From Proteiniborus ethanoligenes (GTDB lineage Bacteria; Bacillota; Clostridia; Tissierellales; Proteiniboraceae): 64,000 nucleotides of DNA. The translations under genes were made by a program, and so were the position numbers. The notes under the pieces were generated by a model. The model made no database searches. It was not told the origin of the DNA and was given only the letters and a program-made list of their open reading frames with translations. The stretch is from NCBI RefSeq assembly GCF_900107485.1, contig NZ_FNQE01000008.1:35143-99142 (forward strand), in the 5' to 3' direction. This document shows, piece after piece, positions 44,978-53,059 of this stretch. Each line of letters opens with the position of its first letter. Position 1 is the first letter of the stretch.

Positions 44978-46228
44978 ATGAGTGAATTAATCAACAACAG
45001 AGAGGTAATGGAGGATACCAATAAGGAAAAGAGACAGGCAGTATTAAAGGACATAATTATGCAATTACATGACGGGAAGGATCCAAAGGAAGTTAAGGAT
45101 CAGTTTGCAAAGCTTATAGATGGAGTATCTGCCAGCGAAATATCTGAAATGGAAGCAGGGCTAATAAAGGATGGAATGCCAGTTGAAGAAATTCAAAGAC
45201 TTTGTGATGTACATGCGGAAATATTTAAGGGTTCAATAGAGGAAATCCATACAGAAACAAAGGAAGAGGAAAAAATAGGTCATCCTGTGAGAGTACTTAA
45301 AGAAGAAAACTTTGCTATAGAGGATTTACTAAAAAACAATATTTTACCTAAAGTAGATGCATATGTTGAAAATGAAAATGAAGAGATTAAAAATAGTATT
45401 ATAGGAGACGTAAATTTGCTATTCGACATTGAAAAGCATTATAGTAGAAAGGAAAATATATTATTCCCTTATATGGAGAAATACAATATAACAGCACCAC
45501 CAAAGGTTATGTGGGGTGTAGATGATGAAATTCGTGGAGAGCTTAAGGCATTCAAAGCCTATTTATTAGAAGGAGAAATCCACCCAAAAGAATTAAAAAA
45601 TAAAGCAGAAGCCTTATCTACTAGAATTATCGATATGATATTTAAAGAAGAAAGCATAATGGTACCTATGCTTTTAGATGTGCTTACTGAGGATGAGTGG
45701 CTTAAAATAGCAGAAGACAGCGAAGAAATAGGTTATTGCCTAGTAGCACCAACTCAAAAATGGAGACCAGAGAGAGAAAATGTAGAAGAAAAGGCAAAGG
45801 AAGAAACCCATGGAGGACCTGCTGGCTATGTTAAGTTTGATACAGGAATATTAAAGGTTGAAGAGCTTGAAAGAATTTTAAATACATTACCATTTGACAT
45901 TACATTTATAGATAAGGACGATATAGTAAAATACTTTTCACAGCCTGAAGAAAGGTTTTTCCCAAGAACAAAATCAGTAATAGGACGTACAGTGCAAAAC
46001 TGTCATCCTCATTCAAGTGTAAATACAGTAGAAAAAATACTAGATGATTTCAAAAGCGGAAAGAAGGATAGTGAAAGCTTCTGGATTAAACTAAGAGGAG
46101 AATATATCTATATTAGATATTTTGCAGTTAGAGATGAAAATAAAAACTATATGGGAACACTAGAGGTATCTCAAAACATTAGACCTATTCAAGAAATAAC
46201 TGGAGAAAAGAGACTCTTATCTGAATAG
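44978..46228 (+). CDS. DUF438 / hemerythrin / PAS domain protein
   Basis: A 416-residue protein with three parts. These are DUF438 (about 20-85, 'IIMQLHDGKDPKEVKDQF'), a hemerythrin-type four-helix bundle (about 105-250, with 'HYSRKENILFPYMEK' and 'FKEESIMVPMLLD') and a C-terminal PAS domain (about 295-405, 'NTLPFDITFIDKDDIVKYFS'). The histidine and glutamate ligands fit a diiron hemerythrin site, which could sense or bind oxygen or nitric oxide. The PAS domain probably modulates it. The role in anaerobes is thought to be oxygen or NO defence. It follows the DUF1858 gene, and the terminator after it is strong. Confidence 0.88.
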   Translation: MSELINNREVMEDTNKEKRQAVLKDIIMQLHDGKDPKEVKDQFAKLIDGVSASEISEMEAGLIKDGMPVEEIQRLCDVHAEIFKGSIEEIHTETKEEEKIGHPVRVLKEENFAIEDLLKNNILPKVDAYVENENEEIKNSIIGDVNLLFDIEKHYSRKENILFPYMEKYNITAPPKVMWGVDDEIRGELKAFKAYLLEGEIHPKELKNKAEALSTRIIDMIFKEESIMVPMLLDVLTEDEWLKIAEDSEEIGYCLVAPTQKWRPERENVEEKAKEETHGGPAGYVKFDTGILKVEELERILNTLPFDITFIDKDDIVKYFSQPEERFFPRTKSVIGRTVQNCHPHSSVNTVEKILDDFKSGKKDSESFWIKLRGEYIYIRYFAVRDENKNYMGTLEVSQNIRPIQEITGEKRLLSE

Positions 46229-46231
46229 CTT

Positions 46232-46273
46232 AAGCCCCTTAAATAGACATCTAAATATTTAAGGGGCTTTTTT
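46232..46273 (+). terminator. Terminator after the hemerythrin gene
   Basis: A perfect 14-base-pair stem AAGCCCCTTAAATA / TATTTAAGGGGCTT with a 10-base loop and a T-tract. Confidence 0.93.
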
Positions 46274-46343
46274 CATATGATAAATTTCTAAAAAAATGAT
46301 ATTATAAAGGTATTAAACTAATAATTAAAAGGAGTGCTTATAA

Positions 46344-46892
46344 ATGAATAGATTTACATTAAGACAAGAGGAAGCAATATTAATGATAATTGATATTCAG
46401 GAGCGTCTAGTACCTGCAATGAAGCACGGGAAAAAAACCATTGATAATACAAATATTTTAATAGCTACGGCAAAAAAATTAGATATTCCTATTATAGCTA
46501 CTGAGCAATACCCAAAGGGATTAGGCAAGACAGTAACAGAAATAAGCGAAAATATAAATGGAGACTATATATATGAAAAAATATCTTTTTCAGGCTATAC
46601 TGAAGAAGTAAAGACAGCTCTTAATCAAATAGAGAGAAAAAAAGTTATTATTACAGGCATGGAAACTCATGTTTGTGTATATCAAACAGTTAGAGATTTA
46701 TTAGACAATGGTTATGAAGTGTTTATAGCAGAAGACGCTGTATGCTCACGAACAAAGGAAAATTATTTAAATGGACTTTCTATTATGGATAAAATGGGTG
46801 CTGTTATTGTAAATACGGAAACAGTACTATTTGATTTGTTAAAAGAAGCAGGAACTCCTGTATTCAGAGAATTATCAAAGCTAATAAAATAA
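46344..46892 (+). CDS. Isochorismatase-family cysteine hydrolase
   Basis: A 182-residue hydrolase. The catalytic aspartate D17 is in 'LMIIDIQERLVPAM' and the nucleophile C111 is in 'ITGMETHVCVYQTVRDLL'. The lysine is likely in 'IYEKISFSGY'. The family includes nicotinamidases and related amide or ester hydrolases. This group is usually annotated only as hydrolase, because a full nicotinamidase metal site is not obvious. It is the first gene of a run ending with sfsA. Confidence 0.88.
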   Translation: MNRFTLRQEEAILMIIDIQERLVPAMKHGKKTIDNTNILIATAKKLDIPIIATEQYPKGLGKTVTEISENINGDYIYEKISFSGYTEEVKTALNQIERKKVIITGMETHVCVYQTVRDLLDNGYEVFIAEDAVCSRTKENYLNGLSIMDKMGAVIVNTETVLFDLLKEAGTPVFRELSKLIK

Positions 46893-46916
46893 ATATATAG
46901 GCTGGAGTATAAGCTG

Positions 46917-47792
46917 ATGAAAAAGTTTAAAAAGTTCTATATTGAAATTACAAATGTATGCAATCTTTCCTGTAGCTTTTGTCCACAAACAAAAAGATCT
47001 CCTGAAATTATGAAATTTGATGTCTTCAATAAAATATTAGATGAAGTAAAGCCTTACACAGATTATCTATATTTTCATGTAAAAGGAGAGCCTCTTCTCC
47101 ATCCAGAAATAGATAAATTTCTAGACATAAGCTATGAAAAAGGCTTTATGGTCAATATAACAACAAATGGGACTCTTATAAGTAAAGCAAAAGATAAAAT
47201 ACTTATGAAGCCGGCCTTAAGGCAGGTTAATTTTTCGCTGCATAGCTTTGATGGAAACCAAAGCCATAATAATAAAGAAGAATATATTAAGGAGATTATC
47301 TCCTTTGCAAAGGAAGCAGCTGATAAGACTAATGTTTTCATAGCCTTAAGGCTATGGAATCTAGACAGGGATAATGCAACAAACTTACAAAAGAGAAGAA
47401 ACATTCAAATACTCCAAATAATCCAGAAAGAGTTTAATTTAGACTATAAAATAGAAGAAAAAGTCATACCTGGTAGTGGAATTAAAATCATGGAAAGGAT
47501 ATATTTAAACCAGGATATTGAATTTAAATGGCCTGATTTAAAGGAAGAGGAAGATGAGGGCAAAGGCTTTTGCTATGGACTTAGAAATCAGGCTGCTATA
47601 TTAGTAGATGGAACTGTAGTACCCTGTTGTCTTGATGGGGAGGGAATAATTAACTTGGGTAATATAAATAAGGCTCATTTCTCCCAAATAATAGAGAGTA
47701 CTAGAGCTAGAGATATTATAAATGGCTTCTCAAATAGAAAAGCAGTTGAGGAATTGTGTAGAAAATGCGGGTATAGAAAAAAGTTTGGATAA
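46917..47792 (+). CDS. Radical SAM protein with SPASM-like C-terminal cluster motif
   Basis: A 291-residue enzyme with the radical SAM cysteines C15-x3-C19-x2-C22 in 'TNVCNLSCSFCPQ', so it should hold a [4Fe-4S] cluster that cleaves S-adenosylmethionine. C-terminal cysteines in 'GFCYG', 'VVPCCLDG' and 'ELCRKCGYRKKFG' form a SPASM- or twitch-like second-cluster motif typical of peptide- and protein-modifying members. No precursor peptide gene is adjacent, so the substrate is unknown. The start codon at 46917 is 24 bases after the isochorismatase gene. Confidence 0.88.
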   Translation: MKKFKKFYIEITNVCNLSCSFCPQTKRSPEIMKFDVFNKILDEVKPYTDYLYFHVKGEPLLHPEIDKFLDISYEKGFMVNITTNGTLISKAKDKILMKPALRQVNFSLHSFDGNQSHNNKEEYIKEIISFAKEAADKTNVFIALRLWNLDRDNATNLQKRRNIQILQIIQKEFNLDYKIEEKVIPGSGIKIMERIYLNQDIEFKWPDLKEEEDEGKGFCYGLRNQAAILVDGTVVPCCLDGEGIINLGNINKAHFSQIIESTRARDIINGFSNRKAVEELCRKCGYRKKFG

Positions 47793-47810
47793 TATCAGAA
47801 GGAGAAAAAT

Positions 47811-48515
47811 ATGAAGTATGACAAAATAATAGAAGGAATTTTCTTAAAAAGACCTAATAGATTCATAGCACAGGTCTTAATAGATGGAAAAGAAGAAATA
47901 GTACATGTTAAAAATACAGGTAGATGTAAAGAACTGCTTTTACCAGGAGCAAAAGTGTTATTAGAGGATTGCTCACATAATATGACTAGAAAAACTAAAT
48001 ATTCACTTATAGCAGTTTGGAAAGGGAAGATGCTAGTTAATATGGATTCCCAAGTGCCCAATTCAGTAGTGTTTGAAGCACTAGAAGGGAGAAAGGTTAA
48101 AGAGCTTGAGGATATAATACATCTAAAGAGAGAAGTAACCTTTGGTAAATCCAGATATGATATATATTTTGAAACTGAAAAAGAAAAGGGCTTTATTGAA
48201 ATAAAAGGAGTTACACTAGAAAACAATAATATTTCTATGTTTCCAGATGCACCTACAGAAAGAGGTGCTAAGCATGTATTAGAAATGATTGAAGCAGTTA
48301 AACAAGGCTACAGAGGAATAATACTTTTTCTAATACAGATGAAGGGACCTAAAGTATTTAAGCTAAACTGGCAAATGGATAGAGCATTTTCAGAAGGAGT
48401 TAAGCTAGCACATGAAAATGGTGTAGAGATATTTGTTTATGATTCCATTGTGTCTTACAATACCATATCTTTAGACAAACCTGTTAAAATAGAACTTGAT
48501 GAAATTATAGAATAG
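47811..48515 (+). CDS. sfsA: SfsA family protein
   Basis: A 234-residue protein of the sugar fermentation stimulation A family, which in E. coli was linked to maltose metabolism and has a nuclease-like fold. The typical blocks are 'GRCKELLLPGAKVLLED', 'FGKSRYDIYFETEKEKGFIE' and 'FPDAPTERGAKHVLEM', the last two holding acidic residues of a PD-(D/E)xK-like core. Its molecular role is uncertain. It lies 18 bases after the radical SAM gene, and a MATE gene follows. Confidence 0.93.
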   Translation: MKYDKIIEGIFLKRPNRFIAQVLIDGKEEIVHVKNTGRCKELLLPGAKVLLEDCSHNMTRKTKYSLIAVWKGKMLVNMDSQVPNSVVFEALEGRKVKELEDIIHLKREVTFGKSRYDIYFETEKEKGFIEIKGVTLENNNISMFPDAPTERGAKHVLEMIEAVKQGYRGIILFLIQMKGPKVFKLNWQMDRAFSEGVKLAHENGVEIFVYDSIVSYNTISLDKPVKIELDEIIE

Positions 48516-48567
48516 TCTTAAAGGGCTTAATAGAAAGTATATATTTAGAAGTTTAAGGGGGACATAG

Positions 48568-49959
48568 ATGATTTACACGAACAACTTAACAAAAGGCAGT
48601 ATATTTAAAGCGCTTTTTAGACTTGCCATTCCAATCATGGGCACATCCTTTGTTCAGATGGCATATAATATGACAGATATGATTTGGGTTGGAAGAGTTG
48701 GGCCTAGAGCTGTGGCAGCAGTAGGAACAGCAGGCTTTTTCACCTGGCTTGCCATGGCATTTATACTGATTCCTAAAATAGGTGCAGAAGTAGGAGTAGC
48801 ACAATCAGTAGGAAGACAGGATATGAAGGAAGCAAAGGTATATATAAAGCATAGTATTCAAATGATTATTTGTCTTGCTTTATTTTATGCGTTTGTACTT
48901 ATTATCTTTAGAAAATCCTTAATAGAATTTTTTAATTTAGGGGAAGAAGATATAATCAATAATGCAATAAATTATTTAGTTATTATATCTATTGGATTAG
49001 TATTTTATTTTATAAATCCAGTTTTTTCAGCAATATTTAATGGATATGGAGATAGCAAGACACCTTTTATCATAAATACAATAGGACTTATAATAAATAT
49101 GATTTTAGACCCACTATTAATTTTAGGAATAGGTCCATTTCCAAGGCTTGAAGTCATAGGTGCAGCAATAGCAACAATAATAGCCCAAATAACTGTAACG
49201 ATTATATTTATTACCATAGCAAAACAAAGACATGAGCTTTTTTCAGAGCTCAATCTTTTAAAAGGACCTGATAGGGACCATATAAGAAAGATAGTAAAGC
49301 TAGGCTTACCAGTAGCACTACAAAGTGGACTATTTACCATTTTTGCCATGTTTATAGCAAGAATCATAGCCCAGTGGGGGCCTATACCCATAGCAGTACA
49401 AAAGGTAGGCTCCCAGATAGAAGCCATATCCTGGATGACGGCAGGAGGTTTTCAAACGGCCATGAGTGCCTTTGTGGGACAAAACTATGGAGCTAAAAAA
49501 TGGGATAGAGTATTTAAGGGATATTTTGTTGGATTAGCTATTGTATCTGTAATAGGAATATTTGCAACAAGCCTTTTAGTCTTTGGAGCAAGACCCGTAT
49601 TCTCTATTTTTATTCCAGAGGAAGAGTCTATAAGATATGGAATAGTATATCTTAAAATACTAGGTCTTTCTCAGCTATTTATGTGTATTGAAATAACTAC
49701 AGCAGGCGCCTTTAATGGGCTAGGCAAAACAGTTCCTCCATCAATTGTAGGCATATTATTCAATGGACTTAGGATACCAGCAGCACTAATACTTTCATCA
49801 ACTAGCTTAGGCCTAAACGGAGTATGGTGGGCAATAAGTATATCTAGTATGTTTAAGGGCGTTGTGTTAACCACCCTATTTATATTCTCATTAAAAAGAA
49901 ATCCTGAGACAAAGGGATTAAGTGTATTTAGATTACTCTCATCCTATAAGCATTCATAG
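48568..49959 (+). CDS. MATE-family multidrug efflux transporter
   Basis: A 463-residue transporter with 12 predicted helices, exporting cationic compounds in exchange for sodium or protons. Family features are 'GSIFKALFRLAIPIMGTSFV', 'YNMTDMIWVGRVGPRAVAAV', 'GDSKTPFIINTIGLIINMIL' and the second-half 'GGFQTAMSAFVGQNYGAKKW'. AAGGGGG precedes the ATG. Its 3' end overlaps the convergent EcsC gene by 32 bases. Confidence 0.94.
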   Translation: MIYTNNLTKGSIFKALFRLAIPIMGTSFVQMAYNMTDMIWVGRVGPRAVAAVGTAGFFTWLAMAFILIPKIGAEVGVAQSVGRQDMKEAKVYIKHSIQMIICLALFYAFVLIIFRKSLIEFFNLGEEDIINNAINYLVIISIGLVFYFINPVFSAIFNGYGDSKTPFIINTIGLIINMILDPLLILGIGPFPRLEVIGAAIATIIAQITVTIIFITIAKQRHELFSELNLLKGPDRDHIRKIVKLGLPVALQSGLFTIFAMFIARIIAQWGPIPIAVQKVGSQIEAISWMTAGGFQTAMSAFVGQNYGAKKWDRVFKGYFVGLAIVSVIGIFATSLLVFGARPVFSIFIPEEESIRYGIVYLKILGLSQLFMCIEITTAGAFNGLGKTVPPSIVGILFNGLRIPAALILSSTSLGLNGVWWAISISSMFKGVVLTTLFIFSLKRNPETKGLSVFRLLSSYKHS

Positions 49960-50641
49960 CGGTGATCCCAAGCTTGTTTAAAAGCTTAGAGTTAGTATAG
50001 GCGCCTACAACTGCACCTATACCAGGGATTATCTGCATGAGTTTGGCAATGTCTATATAATCCCTGTATTCCTGCTGAAATTCTCTCCAATTAAATAGAT
50101 TTATATCACTGGGAAGGGCTTTAGAATACTCTTCCCAGTTTTCTATTTCATGAAATACTTTATTAACCACTGCTTGACTAGAAAAAGCAAGCTGAAATAT
50201 TTTTAGTATGTACAATCTTTCCTTATAATCTCTAGTATCAAAGCCATAAATAGCTGCAACATCATACAGAAACTTAAATTTTATGCTGAGCAGTAGAGGA
50301 AAATCAGCAAGTCCCATTAATATTCCGCCTGCTCCTGTACTAGCACCTTCAAGCATAGCAGTTTTTTTATAAAAGCTTATTTTTTCTTTAACTAAACCTT
50401 CTCTTTCTTCAAGAGGCATAGATGGATAAGGATTTTTAGTCATGAACTGTGAGCCTGATAATACAATTTTAATCATATTTTTTATAGCAAAAGTAAGAAC
50501 CTCATGATATTTGTCAGGTAAAGTATTATTTATCCTATTTTGTATGCCCTTTGAAGTCTTATTTATTATAGAAGGTTTTTTCTGCATTTTCTTTTTCCAA
50601 TTGTTTAGTTCTTTTATAGCATTTATATAGTACTTATCCAT
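49928..50641 (-). CDS. EcsC family protein
   Basis: A 237-residue protein of the EcsC family, known from the Bacillus ecsABC locus but of unclear biochemical role. Family blocks include 'EGASTGAGGILMGLADFPLLL' (in part) and 'IKFKFLYDVAAIYGFDT', with a 'IPGIGAVVGAYTNSKLLNKLG' end. The mid-protein hydrophobic stretches suggest membrane association. ATG 50641 is used, because the GTG at 50650 lies in the ribosome-site region. Its end overlaps the MATE gene on the opposite strand. Confidence 0.88.
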   Translation of the reverse strand: MDKYYINAIKELNNWKKKMQKKPSIINKTSKGIQNRINNTLPDKYHEVLTFAIKNMIKIVLSGSQFMTKNPYPSMPLEEREGLVKEKISFYKKTAMLEGASTGAGGILMGLADFPLLLSIKFKFLYDVAAIYGFDTRDYKERLYILKIFQLAFSSQAVVNKVFHEIENWEEYSKALPSDINLFNWREFQQEYRDYIDIAKLMQIIPGIGAVVGAYTNSKLLNKLGITAMNAYRMRVI

Positions 50642-50859
50642 TTTTATCACCAGCTTTATATTATTAGAAATCTAAATAAAAAAGTTAATAACCAACTAAA
50701 ATATCTTACCCATATGTTAGGATAAAAAACACAAATAAACTTTCAAGGTAATTACTAGAATTAAAATTTATATGCAATCATATATATTGTAATACTATGA
50801 TTACATAATTAGTCATAGGGCAATAATAAAATTAATAAATAACAAAGGAGTGTAATTTT

Positions 50860-51225
50860 ATGCCTAGCTTTGGTAATCCATTTAGTGCTAACGTGGACAG
50901 AAAAGTAACACAGGAAGAATTAATTCAGGCAATACGCCTAGATATAGCTGGAGAATTAGAGGCAATATATATTTATGATGCTCATATCCAAGCAACTGAT
51001 AATCCAATAGCAAAGAAAATTCTTGCAGACATTAGAGACGAGGAAAAAGCACATGTAGGAGAATTAATGACATTACTTAGAATACTAGACCCACGTGAAG
51101 GAGAGCTTTTTGCGGAAGGAGAAGAAGAGGTTAGAGAAATGCTTATGGACTTAGGTATTGTAGAGAAAACAAACAATATCACACAATTAGGAATTAAAAC
51201 CGTAGGAAGTCTTTTAGAAGAATAG
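50860..51225 (+). CDS. Encapsulated ferritin (EncFtn) cargo protein
   Basis: A 121-residue ferritin-like protein that oxidises and stores iron inside an encapsulin shell. The ferroxidase ligands E32, E62 and H65, with Y39 close by, fall at the same residue numbers as in the characterised Rhodospirillum EncFtn. The C-terminal tail, 'TQLGIKTVGSLLEE', matches the TVGSL-type cargo-loading peptide that docks into the shell. The encapsulin gene starts 13 bases later, so the pair forms an operon. EncFtn assembles as an open decamer whose metal sites form at subunit interfaces. Confidence 0.93.
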   Translation: MPSFGNPFSANVDRKVTQEELIQAIRLDIAGELEAIYIYDAHIQATDNPIAKKILADIRDEEKAHVGELMTLLRILDPREGELFAEGEEEVREMLMDLGIVEKTNNITQLGIKTVGSLLEE

Positions 51226-51237
51226 GAGGGAAGATGA

Positions 51238-52074
51238 ATGGAATATTTGCTTAGGGAAGACGCTCCATTTGGAGAAGAATTGTGGGAAAAAATAGATGAA
51301 GTTGTAATTAGGAAAGCAAAGGAACAATTAATAGGCAGAAAATTTATTCCAATTTATGGGCCATTAGGTCCAGGAGTGCAGAATATAAATATAGATTTAA
51401 TAAATGCTAATAAGGATGCTACAATAAGTTCTAATGGAGAAGAGGAAATAGAATTAGTAGCAGTCAAAAACCGGAAATATGTTGAAATACCTATGGTATT
51501 CAAGGATTTTTTCATATCATGGAGAGACTTAGAAAACAGCAAAAAAACAGGTTTACCCTTAGATCTTGCACCTGTTGCTATTACTGCTGCAGCATGTGCT
51601 CACAAGGAAGACCATATTATATTTTTTGGAGACGAAGATTGGGGATATAAAGGTTTAATGAATGTAGATGGAAGGCAAATTTTCAAGAAAGATAATTGGA
51701 ATGAAGGGGAAAACGCGTTTATAGATATTGCAAAAGGACTAGAAAAACTAGTTAGAAAAGATTTTTATGGTCCATATGTTCTTGTGGTAAGTCCTGATTT
51801 ATATGTTCAACTCCAAAAAGTTCAACCAGGAACAGGAAAAATAGAGATTGAAAGAATAAGAGAATTAATAGATGGCAAAATATATCAAACACCAGTATTA
51901 GGCTATAATAAAGCAGTTTTATTGCAAAAAGGAATGGAAAACATGGATATTGTAATAGGTCAAGATTTAGTAACAGCATATATTGGACCTGAAAAGCTTA
52001 ATCATGTATTTAGAATGTTAGAAACTATTATTTTAAGGATAAAACGACCAGAGTCTATTGTTATATTTGAATAA
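51238..52074 (+). CDS. Family 1 encapsulin shell protein
   Basis: A 278-residue HK97-fold protein that self-assembles into a nanocompartment, usually T=1 with 60 subunits. The canonical opening is 'LLREDAPFGEELWEKIDEVV', followed by 'FIPIYGPLGPGVQNI', 'FFISWRDLENSKKTGLPLDL' and the P-domain 'GDEDWGYKGLMNVDG'. AGGAGG precedes the ATG. It sits directly behind EncFtn, and a short terminator follows. The shell should enclose the ferritin and hold iron away from oxygen, which is consistent with the oxygen-sensitive lifestyle suggested elsewhere in the window. Confidence 0.96.
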   Translation: MEYLLREDAPFGEELWEKIDEVVIRKAKEQLIGRKFIPIYGPLGPGVQNINIDLINANKDATISSNGEEEIELVAVKNRKYVEIPMVFKDFFISWRDLENSKKTGLPLDLAPVAITAAACAHKEDHIIFFGDEDWGYKGLMNVDGRQIFKKDNWNEGENAFIDIAKGLEKLVRKDFYGPYVLVVSPDLYVQLQKVQPGTGKIEIERIRELIDGKIYQTPVLGYNKAVLLQKGMENMDIVIGQDLVTAYIGPEKLNHVFRMLETIILRIKRPESIVIFE

Positions 52075-52092
52075 AATATAGAAGAGTAAATA

Positions 52093-52121
52093 GAGAGCAA
52101 TTTGCTCTCCATTTATTTTTT
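52093..52121 (+). terminator. Terminator after encapsulin
   Basis: A GAGAGCA / TGCTCTC stem (7 base pairs, 3-base loop) followed by CATTTATTTTTT. Confidence 0.8.
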
Positions 52122-52130
52122 AATATATTT

Positions 52131-52478
52131 AAATTTTTTGGCAAATGTCCTTTAGTTTTAGATATTGTATTCTCACGTTTTTATTCTGAAAATGTTACTA
52201 TTATGGCAGGAAGCTTTCATGCAGAAAAAATAGGATTTACAATTAATCAATTAGATAAAACTATGATTGCTTGGCAGTTTGATTCACTTAAAACAACTAT
52301 TGAAACAATATATGCATTTGCAGTGACTGATGAAACTGCATTAGTTAGTAGATGCCAACACTGCAATAATGTATTCATATCTAATAACCCCAGGGCAAAA
52401 TATTGTAGCACATCATGTAGAAATTGTGCCAATGTCCAAAGAAGCAGGGAACGAAAAGCTAAAAAAGAAGAGGAATAA
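52131..52478 (+). pseudogene. 5'-truncated zinc-finger protein gene remnant
   Basis: An open frame from 52071 to 52478 has no convincing start: the first ATG (52203) has no ribosome site. Protein-like sequence runs upstream through it ('FKFFGKCPLVLDIVFSRFYS' at about 52131-52190) without an initiator. The end holds a four-cysteine zinc ribbon (CQHC...CSTSC), reading 'RCQHCNNVF' and 'PRAKYCSTSCRNCANVQ', with a basic tail. This resembles the C-terminal finger of DUF6076- or CGNR-like proteins. The left edge of the remnant touches the encapsulin terminator, so the front half was probably lost when that operon was joined here. Low expression by readthrough cannot be excluded. Confidence 0.62.
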
Positions 52479-52483
52479 TATTG

Positions 52484-52837
52484 ATGAAAACAAAAAAAGA
52501 ATTGAAGCTGGAATATAAAGAAATGAAACCTCCTATGGGAGCAATTATAATAAAGAACAATTTAAGCGGAAAAATATTTATAGATGTAAGCAAGGACCTA
52601 AAAAGCATAATAAATCGTCATAGATTTCAGTTGAAGATGGGCATGCATAAAACAAAGGAGTTACAACAGGACTGGAATGAATATGGTGAAGAAGTGTTTT
52701 CTTTTGATGTACTAGAAGAATTGAAATATGATGAAAAAGAAGAAAAAATAGATTGTACAAAAGAACTAGAGCTAATGAAAATGATATGGCTAGAAAAGTT
52801 AAAGAAAGATGGGCTTGTACAAATTTATGAAAAATAA
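52484..52837 (+). CDS. Degenerate GIY-YIG nuclease-family protein
   Basis: A 117-residue protein with the GIY-YIG-like fold: 'MGAIIIKNNLSGKIFIDVSKD' (in part), 'RHRFQLKMGMHKTKELQQDW' and 'EEVFSFDVLEEL'. The Y of GIY and the Y of YIG are replaced ('GAII' and 'IFID'), so nuclease activity is doubtful. Such small GIY-YIG proteins of unknown role are common in Clostridia. It follows the truncated zinc-finger remnant by a few bases, and a hairpin follows it. Confidence 0.72.
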   Translation: MKTKKELKLEYKEMKPPMGAIIIKNNLSGKIFIDVSKDLKSIINRHRFQLKMGMHKTKELQQDWNEYGEEVFSFDVLEELKYDEKEEKIDCTKELELMKMIWLEKLKKDGLVQIYEK

Positions 52838-52838
52838 A

Positions 52839-52870
52839 GAGTTCAGGCCTCAAAGCCTGAACTCAAATTT
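52839..52870. terminator. Terminator-like hairpin
   Basis: GAGTTCAGGC / GCCTGAACTC (10 base pairs, 6-base loop). The T-tract is weak on the plus side (AAATTT), and it may serve genes on both sides. Confidence 0.7.
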
Positions 52871-52872
52871 AG

Positions 52873-53025
52873 TTAAATAATTTTTTCGGTCAACACCTTT
52901 TCTATTTTAGCTTTTTCATCTCTTAGCTTTAAGCCTTCCTTCAATTCTCCCTTGTATATTCTATGGACAATATCTACAGTAATCTTCACATATCTAGGAC
53001 TGCTGTGTATAGACAAGTTTGCCAA
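52873..53025 (-). pseudogene. Short ORF resembling the N-terminus of a GntR-type regulator
   Basis: A 50-codon frame with a TTG start. 'SPRYVKITVDIVHRIYKGE' looks like the first helix of the GntR HTH domain of Clostridial regulators ('Y-x-I-A-x-D-I-A-x-R-I-x-x-G-E'). The remainder ('LKEGLKLRDEKAKIEKVL') does not continue that domain, so it looks truncated or fused to unrelated sequence. An AAGGGG lies 9 bases before the start, so a genuine small protein is possible. It lies upstream of nothing on its strand and next to another truncated gene. Confidence 0.4.
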
Positions 53026-53059
53026 ACCCTTACCCCTTAATTATAGTGATTAAATATCC

